In this document: piece by piece, positions 25,801-34,383 of the stretch
How the letters are laid out: every line of letters starts with the position of its first letter
How positions within the stretch are numbered: the first letter of the stretch is position 1
Assembly: GCA_035638575.1 (NCBI GenBank)
Contig: DASQZT010000142.1
Span: forward strand, 1-64,000
Length of the DNA: 64,000 bases
Reading direction: 5' to 3'
Source: DASQZT01 sp035638575
GTDB lineage: Bacteria > Acidobacteriota > Terriglobia > Bryobacterales > Bryobacteraceae
Notes under the pieces: model-generated
Told to the model about the DNA's origin: nothing
The model's input: only the letters and a program-made list of their open reading frames with translations
The model's database searches: none
Translations under genes and position numbers: made by a program

Positions 25801-25997
25801 GGAGTCGCGACCGACGCCGCCATCACATCGGGGCTCGCTCCCGGCAGGCTGGCGCTGACCATGATGGTGGGGAAGTCAACCTCCGGCAATGCGGAGACCG
25901 GCAACAGCGTATAGCCGATCCCACCGGCCAGCGTCACCGCCGCCAGGAGCAGCGTGGTGGCCACCGGTCTCTGAATGAATGGCGTGGAAATGCTCAT
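22866..25997 (-). CDS. RND efflux permease, second subunit (MdtC-like)
   Basis: A 1043-residue inner-membrane RND transporter with 12 helices and two large periplasmic loops. Conserved stretches: FPTIMVSASLPGASPDVMAAS, TGFVVDDAIVVIENITRH (with the proton-relay Asp pair), SISLIAVFIPILMM and VKKNAIMMIDFAL. It uses the proton gradient to expel drugs, detergents or bile-like compounds. The order adaptor-permease-permease-OMF and the presence of two unlike permeases mirror mdtABC, where the two subunits form a mixed trimer. It follows the first permease after 11 bp. Confidence 0.93.
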   Translation of the reverse strand: MSISTPFIQRPVATTLLLAAVTLAGGIGYTLLPVSALPEVDFPTIMVSASLPGASPDVMAASVATPLEKQFTRIAGVTEMTSRSSVGSAMVTLQFDLSRDINGAAREVQAAINSAAGFLPANLPSLPRYRKINPADQPILLMTLESDVVPRPQLYDVASSVFAQKLAQVSGVGQVQVGGSSLPAVRVEVNPQPLSRYNVGLDQIGTFLQSANANKPKGSLANSRQEVPIYASDQLFLAKDYKDLVVVYRNGAPVRLSDLGRVIDANEDVRNLGIVNGNPMVQIQISRQPNANIIDTVARIKALMPQFQAQLPPTVRFKIASDRTITTHDSLRDAQRNVMVSIALVVLVVFVFLRSAWSTFIPSVSVPVSIIATFGAMYLIGYTLDNLSLMALTIATGFVVDDAIVVIENITRHIENGMKPMEAALKGAEEIGFTVLSMSISLIAVFIPILMMSGVVGRLFREFAVVLSVSIAISMVVALTVVPMMCAWLLKEDRGHGFVYNQSEKFYRWIISTYGSALDVVLDHPGTILLTLILTMGINVYLYARIPKGFFPQQDTGRLQGAVQGEQHISYQALVEKAKWFEEKVRVDPDVETVTMVAGSSGGGFGGANSAMINVQLKPVGVRQSTSDQVIARLRRQTSGVPGATMFLQNSQDVRIGGRQSNAQYQYTLQGPSFDSLAIWGPKLLDRLSTLPEIADVSSDQQNSGLSSNVVIDRDTASRLGLTAQAVDSALYDAFGQRQVSVMYKSINQYQVVLALQQQWWESPDFLKTIYVQTPRGTDVPLSTFTHFTQGITPISLPHQGQFPATTLSFNLAENVALSDAVAAIKRAEVEMGLPADITGSFAGTARAYQEALQNQPILIATALLAVYIVLGMLYESLIHPLTIISTLPSAGVGALVAMVLFKSNLDLMGMIGIILLIGIVKKNAIMMIDFALAAERNEGMNSRDAIHQACLLRFRPIMMTTMCALLGGMPLALGWGAGAELRKPLGIAIVGGLVVSQMLTLFTTPVIYLYFDRLRKRFTRRQPGYRHRPGFLIPGGVPESGD

Positions 25998-26008
25998 ATG
26001 CGCCAGTC

Positions 26009-29000
26009 TTAAGTCAATATGGGCCCGGAAAGAGGCTCCTCACGCTCGGCGGAACCACGGAGCCGGGCGACCCAGGCCGCGATCCGTCCAAAATACAAAT
26101 AGATGACCGGCGTGGTGAACAGCGTCAGCACCTGGCTGACCAGCAGTCCACCGATGATGCAGATGCCCAGCGGTTTTCGCAATTCGGAACCCACGCCGCT
26201 GCCGAAGGCGAGCGGAACGGCGCCGAGCAGCGCGGCCATGGTGGTCATCATGATCGGACGGAAGCGCAGGAGGCACGCCTGGTAGATCGCTTCCTCGGGC
26301 GATTTACCTTCCCCGCGCTCCGCTTGCAGGGCAAAGTCGATCATCATGATGGCGTTCTTTTTCACAATGCCGATCAGAAGAATCAGGCCGATCAGCGCAA
26401 TGACATCCAGATCTTTCTTGAACACGATCAGGGCCAGGAGCGCGCCGACTCCGGCCGACGGCAGCGTGGACAGAATGGTAATGGGATGGATAAAGCTCTC
26501 ATAGAGCACGCCCAGAACGAGGTACACCGTGACCATGGCCGCCAGGATCAGGATCAACTCGTTGGCCAGCGACGATTCAAACGCGTGGGCCGTTCCCTGG
26601 AAGCTGGGTTCGATGCTGGCCGGCATGCCCAGTCCCTGGGTGACCTGCTTGATATGATCGACCGCCGCGCCGAGCGACGCTCCCGGAGCCAGGTTAAACG
26701 AAAGAGTAACCACGGGGAACTGGCTCTGGTGGTTAATCGTAATGGGAGACGGAACCGAAGTTGCCCTGGTCAGCGTCCGGAGCGGAGCCGGCGCCAGCGC
26801 CGCCGCGCCCGTGAGAGCGCTATTGGTCCCCGCCAGTGCGATCGTGGTTGCCAGGTTGGCCGACGCCGATCCGATGGGCACATACATGTCTCCCAAGGCC
26901 GCCGCATCCTGCTGATAGCGGGGCGCAACTTCGAGAATCACATGGAACTGATTGGTCTGCGTATAAATCGTCGATACCTGCCTCTGGCCGAAGGAGTCGT
27001 AAAGGGCGTCGTCGATGTTCTGGGGGGTGATGCCCAGCCTGCCGGCTGTGTCGCGATCGATATTGACGAGCAGTCCGAGGCCGTTGTTCTGCTGATCGCT
27101 GGCCACGTCCCGCAGTTCGGGCAGCTGTTTCATCCGGTCCACCAGGCGCGGAACCCACAGATCCAGCAGCGCCTTGTCGGGCGCATCGAGCGAGTACTGG
27201 TATTGAGTCCGGCTGATGCGGTCTTCCACGGTCAGATCCTGCACGGGCTGCATGAAAAGCTCGATCCCCGTCACCTGTTGCAGCTTCGGCGCCAGCCGCC
27301 GGATCACATCCACCGCGGAAACATCGGAGCGGTTTTCGAGCGGTTTCAGGGTGATCTGGATCCGGCCGCTATTCATGGTGGTGTTCACGCCATCGGCGCC
27401 GATGAACGAGGTGAGATTCTCAACCGCCGGGTCCTGGCGGATGACCTGGACCAGTTTCTGCTGCAGCCGGGACATGGCGGGAAACGATACCGTCTCGGGC
27501 GCCTGCGAAATGCCCAGGATGGCGCCGGTATCCTGCACGGGAAAGAACCCCTTGGGGACGATGATGTAGAGGTAAACGGTGAGGGCGAGCGTGCCCGCGG
27601 CCACGAGCAGCGTCAGGGGCTGATGGCGCAGCACCACCCGAACCATCCTGCCGTATCCTTCGATGGTCTTGACGAAGCACCATTCCGACCAGCGGTACAC
27701 CGCGCCCTGCTCGGCTTCCGGATGATGCCTCAGAATTCGAGCCGACATCATGGGCGTCAGGGTCAGGGAGACAAACGCGGAAAACATGATGGTGACCGCC
27801 AGAGTCACCGCGAATTCGCGGAACAGGCGGCCTACAATATCCGCCATGAACAGCAGGGGAATCAGCACGGCGATCAGCGAGACGGTCAGCGACACGATGG
27901 TGAATCCGATCTCCGCCGACCCTTTGAGCGCGGATTGCATAGCGGACTCGCCCTTCTCGATATAGCGCGAGATGTTTTCGATCATCACGATCGCGTCATC
28001 CACCACAAACCCGGTGGAAATGGTGAGCGCCATGAGCGAAAGGTTGTCCAGGCTGTACCCCAGCAGGTACATGACGGCGAACGTGCCGATCAGCGAAAGA
28101 GGCACGGCAATGCCCGGGATGATGGTGGCCGAAGCGCTCCGCAGGAAAAGAAAGATGACCATCACGACCAGCACGGTGGTGAGCATCAGCTCGTATTCGA
28201 CGTCCCTCACCGACGCCCGGATGGTGGTGGTGCGGTCGGTAATGACCTGCACGCGGATCCCCTCGGGCAGAGACGCTTCGATTTGGGGAAGGAGCCCCTG
28301 AACCGTATCGACGACGCTGATGATGTTGGTCCCGGGCTGCCGCTGAATATTCAGAACGATGGCCGGGCTGGCGTTCACCCAGGCGGCGAGCTTGGTGTTC
28401 TCCGCGCCGTCGATGACGGTGGCGACATCGCGAATGCGCACCGGCGCCCCATTGCGGTAAGCGATGATGATCGGCCCGTACTGCGCGCCGGCCTGAAGCT
28501 GGTCGTTGTCGTTGATCGTCCAGGCCTGATCCGGCCCATCGAAATTACCTTTGGCCTGGTTCACGTTGGCGCTGCTCAGCGCCGTTCGCAGAGCCTCGAG
28601 ACTCAGTCCATAGGATGCCAGCGCAGTGGGATTCGCCTGCACCCGGACGGCCGGACGCTGCCCTCCGCTGATGCTCACCAGGCCCACGCCTTTGAGCTGG
28701 GAAATTCTCTGCGCCATGCGCGTTTCAGCCAGCTCTTCGACTTTGGGCAGCGGCACCGTCGTAGAGGTAATGGCCAGCGTCAGAATGGGCGCGTCGGCGG
28801 GATTCGTCTTGCTGTAAATGGGAGGGACCGGGAGATCCTTGGGAAGAAAAGTCGTGGCCGAATTGATGGCGGCCTGCACCTCCTGCTCGGCCACGTCGAT
28901 GCTGAGATCGAGCGAAAACTGCAGCGTGATCAGCGAACTGCTGAAAGAGCTGATCGACGTCATCTGGGTCAGTCCGGGCACCTGGCCGAACTGTTTCTCG

Positions 29001-29200
29001 AGCGGCGCGGTGATGGAAGACGTCACTACTTCCGGGCTCGAACCCGGGTAAAACGTCTGGATTTGAATGGTCGGGTAATCCACCTGGGGCAGCGCCGAGA
29101 CTGGCAGTTGCCGGAAAGCCGTAACACCGACGAGCACCACGCCAGCCATCATCAGCGAGGTTGCCACGGGCCTGAGGATGAAGATTCGGGACGGGCTCAC
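26009..29200 (-). CDS. RND efflux permease, first subunit (MdtB-like)
   Basis: A 1063-residue RND permease. Key segments: YPTIQIQTFYPGSSPEVVTSS, TGFVVDDAIVMIENISRY (relay Asp), SLIAVLIPLLFMADIVGR and VKKNAIMMIDFAL. It is clearly homologous to, but distinct from, the following permease. The loop with a run of small residues (TNSALTGAAALAPAPLRT) is an insertion in the second periplasmic half and could alter substrate access. The start overlaps the adaptor stop by 4 bp. Confidence 0.93.
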   Translation of the reverse strand: MSPSRIFILRPVATSLMMAGVVLVGVTAFRQLPVSALPQVDYPTIQIQTFYPGSSPEVVTSSITAPLEKQFGQVPGLTQMTSISSFSSSLITLQFSLDLSIDVAEQEVQAAINSATTFLPKDLPVPPIYSKTNPADAPILTLAITSTTVPLPKVEELAETRMAQRISQLKGVGLVSISGGQRPAVRVQANPTALASYGLSLEALRTALSSANVNQAKGNFDGPDQAWTINDNDQLQAGAQYGPIIIAYRNGAPVRIRDVATVIDGAENTKLAAWVNASPAIVLNIQRQPGTNIISVVDTVQGLLPQIEASLPEGIRVQVITDRTTTIRASVRDVEYELMLTTVLVVMVIFLFLRSASATIIPGIAVPLSLIGTFAVMYLLGYSLDNLSLMALTISTGFVVDDAIVMIENISRYIEKGESAMQSALKGSAEIGFTIVSLTVSLIAVLIPLLFMADIVGRLFREFAVTLAVTIMFSAFVSLTLTPMMSARILRHHPEAEQGAVYRWSEWCFVKTIEGYGRMVRVVLRHQPLTLLVAAGTLALTVYLYIIVPKGFFPVQDTGAILGISQAPETVSFPAMSRLQQKLVQVIRQDPAVENLTSFIGADGVNTTMNSGRIQITLKPLENRSDVSAVDVIRRLAPKLQQVTGIELFMQPVQDLTVEDRISRTQYQYSLDAPDKALLDLWVPRLVDRMKQLPELRDVASDQQNNGLGLLVNIDRDTAGRLGITPQNIDDALYDSFGQRQVSTIYTQTNQFHVILEVAPRYQQDAAALGDMYVPIGSASANLATTIALAGTNSALTGAAALAPAPLRTLTRATSVPSPITINHQSQFPVVTLSFNLAPGASLGAAVDHIKQVTQGLGMPASIEPSFQGTAHAFESSLANELILILAAMVTVYLVLGVLYESFIHPITILSTLPSAGVGALLALIVFKKDLDVIALIGLILLIGIVKKNAIMMIDFALQAERGEGKSPEEAIYQACLLRFRPIMMTTMAALLGAVPLAFGSGVGSELRKPLGICIIGGLLVSQVLTLFTTPVIYLYFGRIAAWVARLRGSAEREEPLSGPILT

Positions 29201-30609
29201 CGATCGGCGCCTCCGCCCTGACCCTTCTTGAAGTCGCCGCCGCCTTGCTTGGACTTTCCGTCGCCCTTCCGTCCGCCCCTTCCGCCCCGTCCGCCCCGTC
29301 CGCCTCCGCCGCCGCCGCTGTCGTAACCCGGCGGGTTGTCCATATCGCCGGCTTTCCGCACCCGGACCACGGCGCCTTCAATCAGCCTGTCGGTGCCATC
29401 GACGACTACCCGGTCCCCGTCCGAGATGCCGCCGAGAATGTCGGCCGAGGCCGCGGTGGTTATTCCCACCTGAACCGGTACCAGGTGCACTTTGGAATCC
29501 TCATCGACAACATAGACGAAGGTGCCCTGCTGGCCATTCTGAACCGCCACGTTGGGGACGACGAGTTGATTGGCCAGGGTGTCCACCAGCAGGCGTATGT
29601 TGACGAACTGTTGAGGGAAAAGCGTATTGTCCTTGTTGTCGAAAATCGCCTTCAGCTTGGAGGTGCCGGTGGTACTGTCGATCTGGTTATCGAGGGTCAC
29701 CAGCATCCCGTTTGCCAGCTTCTTGGAATTGTCCCGGTTATACGCTTCCACGGGCAGATGCGCACCCGCCCGCAGCTTCTGCGTGACCTGCGGAAGGTTG
29801 TCCTCGGGGATGGTAAACAGCACGGATATCGGCTGGAGCTGGGTGATCGTGATCATGCCGTTGGCGTCGGAGGCGTGGACGATGTTGCCGGGATCCACAA
29901 GACGCAGACCCAGCACACCGGTAATCGGAGCCGTGATTTTGGAATACGTCAATTGCAGCCTGGCGTTTTCGATGTTCGCCTGATCCAGCTTGATGGTGGC
30001 TTCGTACTGCGCAACCAGCGCCGTCTGCGTATCCAATTGCTGACTCGGAATGGCGTCCGTCTTCACCAATAGCTTGTAACGCTCGAGATCCACCTTCGCG
30101 TTGGCCAGCATAGCCTGGTCGTGCGCCAGAGTGGCTTGAGCCAGATCCAGTTGAACCTGATAAGGCCGTGGGTCTATCTCGATCAGGACCTGGCCCTGCT
30201 GGACCAAATCACCTTCGTTGAAATGCACGTTCATCAACTGGCCGTCGACCCGCGACTTGACCGTTACCGTGAAGTAAGCGGTCACGTTGCCCAGCCCGTT
30301 CAGGTAGACCGGGATGCTGGAGCGTGCGACCTTCGTCACCACCACCGGCACCGGCCCCAGAATCGCGCCCCGTCCGCCGCCTCCGCCAAAGCCTCCCCCG
30401 CCGCCTCCGCCCGCGCCTCTAGCGGCGGTGGCCGGCTGGCCGGCGCGCCACACCGCATACCCCGCGACGCCCGCGATGATCAACAGGAACACAGCCCAGA
30501 TCAGTCCGCGTTTCTTTGGTTTGCCGGAGCTGGGCGGCGTTGGTCCATGTTGGCCGGGCGGCGGATGCACTTCCGGCAGGGATTCAGCGGTTTTGGTGTT
30601 TGTCGTCAT
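29197..30609 (-). CDS. RND periplasmic adaptor (membrane fusion protein, MdtA-like)
   Basis: A 470-residue HlyD-family adaptor. An N-terminal membrane anchor (GLIWAVFLLIIAGVAGYAVW) follows a cytoplasmic leader. The biotinyl-lipoyl half-motifs (VNVHFNEGDLVQQGQVLIEIDP and ITAPITGVLGLRLVDPGNIV, in pieces) flank an alpha-hairpin, followed by beta-barrel and membrane-proximal domains. Two glycine-rich low-complexity stretches are notable, one after the anchor (GGGGGGGFGGGG) and one at the C-terminus. It links the permeases to the outer-membrane factor and is the first gene of the operon. Confidence 0.93.
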   Translation of the reverse strand: MTTNTKTAESLPEVHPPPGQHGPTPPSSGKPKKRGLIWAVFLLIIAGVAGYAVWRAGQPATAARGAGGGGGGGFGGGGGRGAILGPVPVVVTKVARSSIPVYLNGLGNVTAYFTVTVKSRVDGQLMNVHFNEGDLVQQGQVLIEIDPRPYQVQLDLAQATLAHDQAMLANAKVDLERYKLLVKTDAIPSQQLDTQTALVAQYEATIKLDQANIENARLQLTYSKITAPITGVLGLRLVDPGNIVHASDANGMITITQLQPISVLFTIPEDNLPQVTQKLRAGAHLPVEAYNRDNSKKLANGMLVTLDNQIDSTTGTSKLKAIFDNKDNTLFPQQFVNIRLLVDTLANQLVVPNVAVQNGQQGTFVYVVDEDSKVHLVPVQVGITTAASADILGGISDGDRVVVDGTDRLIEGAVVRVRKAGDMDNPPGYDSGGGGGGRGGRGGRGGRKGDGKSKQGGGDFKKGQGGGADR

Positions 30610-30813
30610 TCAAACGGCCCTATTGAAAAGCGGCAGACTACCTCATTATGACTGATTCGAGAGCCTCAAGGTAACACCTCCGCTCCGGGGGAATCTTGCG
30701 GGATGGCCGTTGCCTCCCCAGCGCACGTTGGCGTCTTGGGGCTGGTAACCCCTTGAAAACATGGGGCCCAGGCGGATCCAGTTCGAGGACTTCCGCCGCC
30801 CGGCGATCGCCGG

Positions 30814-31332
30814 TTATGGAGCCTTCGCCCGAGCGGCGTCCCGGCATCGGTCGTTGTTGGTGAAGATGTCCCGCATGGAACTCTGGGTGAGCCTTACTTG
30901 TTTACCGTCCGCTCGAATGATCCAGGCGGCGGTTGCCTTCAGATGCGCCCAGAGACCCCTTACTTGCTTACCTTCCGCTCGAGGGACCCAGATGTGCTTG
31001 TCATCATAAGTGATCGGCACGGTCTGGCCGGGCGCGGTCCAGGCCGCCCATCCGCCGTGGACCTTCTTTAAGTAATTCTTCGATTTGTCCTCCCAGTTCA
31101 TGACCCGAGTCCTTTGATAACCTATCAGGATCTTATTATCTGTTGCCAGGCAGTAATAGTAGTCACTCGCTCCTAACAAGCAATTCTGGCAAAGAAACTC
31201 AGCGTGATCGAGCAACTGCGCTCGAGCCTGTTGCCGGCCGGCTGCCGCTCCGAAAGAGACTGGCGCGGCCAGCGAGGCGGCCACACAAACCGACGTCCGG
31301 ATAACAGAGCGGATAAAAGAGTACGAATTCAT
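30814..31332 (-). CDS. Secreted hypothetical protein
   Basis: A 172-residue protein with a signal peptide (SVCVAASLAAPVSFGAAAG) and no family I recognise. The mature part contains CQNCLLGASDYYYCLATDNKI in pieces, that is, a CxxC plus a third Cys, and two similar modules: HIWVPRAEGKQVRGLW and WIIRADGKQVRLTQ. The internal similarity suggests a small repeated beta unit. TAATAT ends 6 nt before the ATG, with TTGCCG 18 bp further up, which favours a leaderless start. It stands alone between the efflux operon and the CDGSH gene. Confidence 0.6.
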   Translation of the reverse strand: MNSYSFIRSVIRTSVCVAASLAAPVSFGAAAGRQQARAQLLDHAEFLCQNCLLGASDYYYCLATDNKILIGYQRTRVMNWEDKSKNYLKKVHGGWAAWTAPGQTVPITYDDKHIWVPRAEGKQVRGLWAHLKATAAWIIRADGKQVRLTQSSMRDIFTNNDRCRDAARAKAP

Positions 31333-31447
31333 CGTCCAATATTAACCCGTGGCCGCGCGCCGCGGCAACACCGCGGTTCAACGCGGCTTCCACGCCTGGC
31401 GGACGCGGGCGACGCTTCCGGGCCGCGCGCCGGCAAGCGGGCGGAGG

Positions 31448-31678
31448 CTAGAGTTTGGGTTTGGGCGGAGGTAATTCCCGGGCGACGGCGGTGTGAGTGA
31501 AGCCGACCCGGTTGTGGCTGCCGTCGCAGAAAGGCTTGTTTTCCGAGTGGCCGCAACGGCAGAGCGAGATCGCGGTGCGGCCAGCCAACCCGAAGGCCGC
31601 GCCGGCGGGGTCGATAATCTCGAATTCGCCTTCGATACGAAGGGGACCGTTGCTCAAGGGCGTAATTTTGGCGGACAT
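31448..31678 (-). CDS. CDGSH iron-sulfur domain protein
   Basis: A 76-residue protein with the signature CRCGHSENKPFCDGSH, which ligates a 2Fe-2S cluster with three Cys and one His. Family members are small redox or cluster-transfer proteins in the cytoplasm. The start is ATG 31678 (MSAKITPLSNGPLRIEG); GAAGGAG lies upstream, and the 41 extra codons of the longer frame lack coding character. Monocistronic. Confidence 0.88.
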   Translation of the reverse strand: MSAKITPLSNGPLRIEGEFEIIDPAGAAFGLAGRTAISLCRCGHSENKPFCDGSHNRVGFTHTAVARELPPPKPKL

Positions 31679-31850
31679 GCTATTTCGGGTGGGCTCCTTC
31701 TCAAAAACTGTCCTCATGCACCAGCGTATACTGACAGTAGTGTACTTGCAATATCGGACGATTGCAGGAGAGCCTGCTATGTGCAGACCCCCACCACTCA
31801 TTCCCGGCTTTATGGCGAACTTGGCTCAACGACTCGGCTAAGAGGAGAGC

Positions 31851-32107
31851 ATGGAACCGAATATCAATCAAGAACGCCGGGAGGCCCACGCGTTGCTGGA
31901 TATGCTGCCGGCCGAGAAAAACGCCGTGCGAGTCTGCTCGGAGTGATGGTGGAACCGCTGGCCCGCTCGCTGGCCCTGGCTCCGGTGGACGAGGAAGAGA
32001 TTACACCCGAGACGGCCGCGGCTCTGGACCGCGCCAGCGGTTCGCTCGCCCGCAGTGAGGGGATCCCGCACGAAGAGATCCGTCGCGAGTTCGGGTTGGC
32101 CCCTTGA
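31851..32107 (+). pseudogene. Frameshifted antitoxin of a RelE-type module
   Basis: ATG 31851 follows AGAGGAG and opens MEPNINQERREAHALLDMLPAEKNAV, then hits TGA at 31944. The sequence resumes in another frame as LLGVMVEPLARSLALAPVDEEEITPETAAALDRA..., ending HEEIRREFGLAP at 32107. Together they match antitoxins of about 85 residues that precede RelE toxins in acidobacteria. The shift falls near a run of five A at about 31917-31921. Either a real mutation or a sequencing slip is possible; the linked toxin is also broken. Confidence 0.7.
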
Positions 32108-32376
32108 GCGAGGAAGCCGCCCCCAAGCGGATTGCGGTCGTCTGGGCGCCGGAAGCGCGCGCCGATCTCCGGGCGATCGAGCGCGAGACTGCCATGCAGA
32201 TACTTTACTCGGTGGATCGCTACGTGACCGACCGCACCGGTGACGTGAAAAAGCTCAAGCCGCCGTTCACCGGTTTCAGTCTCCGCTGAGGCGACTACCG
32301 CGTGTTCTTCGACCACAAGGAGGAGAACATTCTCGAGATCACCGGCGTCCGGAACCGCCGGGAGGCGTACCGCTAG
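32104..32376 (+). pseudogene. RelE/ParE toxin interrupted by TGA
   Basis: The frame MSEEAAPKRIAVVWAPEARADLRAIERE...KLKPPFTGFSLR stops at TGA 32287-32289. It then continues in the same frame as GDYRVFFDHKEENILEITGVRNRREAYR to TAG 32376. That is a full-length RelE fold (91 codons) with one nonsense codon just before the conserved GDYRV strand, which carries the key Arg. A single-base change from TGC, TGG or CGA would explain it. It overlaps the antitoxin end by 4 bp. Confidence 0.8.
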
Positions 32377-32385
32377 CAATGACCC

Positions 32386-33174
32386 CTACTTCTTCTTGGC
32401 CGGCGTGGGCGGCGCGGCCTTGTCGTCCACCACCTCGCCGTACTTGATGGTCGACTTTCCTTCGTAGCGTTTGTAATCCTGGTATTTGACGGTCATGCGG
32501 ATGCGCTGCGGGCCGTTCTTGAAGTGCAGCGTGTCGTCGGCGTGGGTGTAGGTCGGGAACCAGTATTTGCCGTCGATCTGCTCGCGGTAGGTTTCGAACT
32601 TGGGGAACTGGTTGTCGCTGCTTTTCTTGATGACGCCGACACCCTTGCCGTAGGTCTTCACGATCTGCAGGTCGCGGTCGTCCACCCAGATCTGCCCTTC
32701 GAAATAGCGCTTGCCCTGCACCAGCTTTTTGGGCTTCACCGAGAAGACGTAGCAGCCGATTTCGTCCACCTTCTCGCGGCCCAGGAAGTTGATGTCGTAC
32801 TCCGGGATCTCGGCGGTGGTAAGGACGAACGGCTGCACGTTGCGCAGGTCCTGCTCGTCCTCGGGCGTGAGCAGGATGTTGCGCAGGGTCTGAACGGGGG
32901 CGTACACCACCTTCTCCATGCGCTTGCCCTCGGGGGTGAAGATGACGTCCTCAACCAGCTCCCACTGGCCGCCGGTGGGATTGCCGCCGGCGTCCAGTTC
33001 CTGCAGCTTCACGCTTTGGCGATAGGTGTAATTGTTGCGGGCCTGCTGGAACTCACCCTCTTTCGCGGCGAACTTCTGGATGGTCTCCTGCGCGTTGATG
33101 GTGTCCTTGTTATCGTCGGCCCACAACGGTAACGAAAGAGCCGCTAACGCGGCCGAGAGAACGATTTGACGCAT
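32386..33174 (-). CDS. Secreted LolA-like outer-membrane-lipoprotein-sorting family protein
   Basis: A 262-residue exported protein (signal peptide IVLSAALAALSLPLWA). Strands such as YTYRQSVKLQEL, YVFSVKPKKL, RYFEGQIWVDDRDLQIVKTYG and KYWFPTYTHADDTLHF resemble the LolA/LolB half-barrel that carries lipid or lipoprotein. The N-terminal helix AQETIQKFAAKEGEFQQARN is typical of acidobacterial members. The C-terminus is lysine-rich (TPAKKK). Partner and cargo are unknown. GAGGGAG precedes the start. Confidence 0.6.
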   Translation of the reverse strand: MRQIVLSAALAALSLPLWADDNKDTINAQETIQKFAAKEGEFQQARNNYTYRQSVKLQELDAGGNPTGGQWELVEDVIFTPEGKRMEKVVYAPVQTLRNILLTPEDEQDLRNVQPFVLTTAEIPEYDINFLGREKVDEIGCYVFSVKPKKLVQGKRYFEGQIWVDDRDLQIVKTYGKGVGVIKKSSDNQFPKFETYREQIDGKYWFPTYTHADDTLHFKNGPQRIRMTVKYQDYKRYEGKSTIKYGEVVDDKAAPPTPAKKK

Positions 33175-33198
33175 GACTCCCTCATTCGTGAGACGAAC

Positions 33199-34374
33199 TC
33201 ACTTGCCCAACAGTTTCTTGGCGATGGTCACCAATTGGATGTTGCTGGTGCCTTCGTAGATCCTCCCGATTTTAGCATCACGGTAGAGCTTCTCTACCGG
33301 GTAGTCCTTGGTAATTCCCACGCCGCCATGGACCTCGACGGCTTTGGAGGCGGCCTTTTCAGCGATTTCGGAGCTGTAGTATTTGGCCATGGCGGCTTCG
33401 GTAAGGAACGGCAGGCCGGCGTCGCGCAAGCGTGCGGCATTGTACACCAGCAGGCGCGCGGCCTCGATTTCGGTGGCCATTTTGGCCAGTTCGAACTGCA
33501 CTCCCTGGAACTCGGCGATGGGCTTGCCGAACTGCTTCCGCTCGCGGGCGAAGGCGACGGAGTGCTCGAGAGCGGCGCGCGCCAGGCCGATCATCTGCGC
33601 GCCGATGGCGATGCGGCCTTCGTTGAGCGTCTCGATGGCGATTTTATAGCCTTTGCCGACTTCGCCCAAGACGTTTTCGCGCGGCACGCGGCAGTTGTCC
33701 AGGATCAGTTCGCAGGTGGAAGAGGCGCGCATCCCCAGCTTGTCCTCCTTTTTGCCGACCTGGAAACCCGGAAAGCCGCGTTCGATCAGAAAGGCCGTGA
33801 CGCCCTTGTAGCCGGCTTCGGGTTTGGCGTTGGCGAACAGCAGGAAAAAGCCGGCCTCCGCGGCGTTGGTGATCCACAGCTTGCGGCCGTCGAGCAGGAA
33901 ATGGTCCCCGCGATCCTCGGCGCGCGTGGCCATGGCGAAGGCATCGGAGCCGGAGCCCGCCTCCGAGAGCGCGTACGACGCCACGGTATCGGCGGCGAGG
34001 CGCGGCAGGTATTTGGCTTTCTGCCCGGCAGTGGCCCAACGCAGCAGCGCGTTGTTGCAGATGGTGTTCTGCACGTCCACGATCACGCCGGCGGAAGGGT
34101 CCACGGCCGAGAGTTCCTCCACGGCCAGGACCGCCTGGAAGAAAGTGCCGCCCTGTCCGCCGTACTCTTCGGGGATCTCGATCCCCATCAGGCCGATTTC
34201 GAAGAACTGTTTGATGATGTCTTTGCGGAAGACCCCGGCCTCGTCCATTTCGCGCACATGGGGCCGGATTTCGTCGCGCGCAAACTTGCGCACGGTGGTC
34301 TGGAAAAACTTTTCCTCTTCGCCGAGGGCGGTCAGCGGCCGGGGCGCCGCGTCCATCCGTTCTGCTAATGGCAT
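33199..34374 (-). CDS. Acyl-CoA dehydrogenase
   Basis: A 391-residue flavoprotein of the ACAD family. Motifs: YALSEAGSGSDAFAM (substrate/FAD binding), LWITNAAEAGFFLLFA, FGKPIAEFQGVQFELAKM, KAVEVHGGVGITKDYPVEK and IYEGTSNIQLVTIAK, whose Glu is the catalytic base in short- and medium-chain enzymes. It oxidises acyl-CoA to enoyl-CoA, passing electrons to ETF, in fatty-acid or branched amino-acid breakdown. It lies 9 bp downstream of alanine dehydrogenase and is probably co-transcribed with it. Confidence 0.93.
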   Translation of the reverse strand: MPLAERMDAAPRPLTALGEEEKFFQTTVRKFARDEIRPHVREMDEAGVFRKDIIKQFFEIGLMGIEIPEEYGGQGGTFFQAVLAVEELSAVDPSAGVIVDVQNTICNNALLRWATAGQKAKYLPRLAADTVASYALSEAGSGSDAFAMATRAEDRGDHFLLDGRKLWITNAAEAGFFLLFANAKPEAGYKGVTAFLIERGFPGFQVGKKEDKLGMRASSTCELILDNCRVPRENVLGEVGKGYKIAIETLNEGRIAIGAQMIGLARAALEHSVAFARERKQFGKPIAEFQGVQFELAKMATEIEAARLLVYNAARLRDAGLPFLTEAAMAKYYSSEIAEKAASKAVEVHGGVGITKDYPVEKLYRDAKIGRIYEGTSNIQLVTIAKKLLGK

Positions 34375-34383
34375 GAGTGCAGC

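Noticed and set aside
22779..29221. Two plus-strand frames of more than 1000 codons across the RND genes
   Set aside because: They are antisense shadows of the two permease genes: rich in His, Arg, Asp and Gly, without domains, and exactly opposite well-supported coding sequence.
32287..32289. In-frame TGA in the RelE toxin as a selenocysteine codon
   Set aside because: RelE toxins have no selenocysteine forms, no SECIS-like structure was seen, and the linked antitoxin is also broken.
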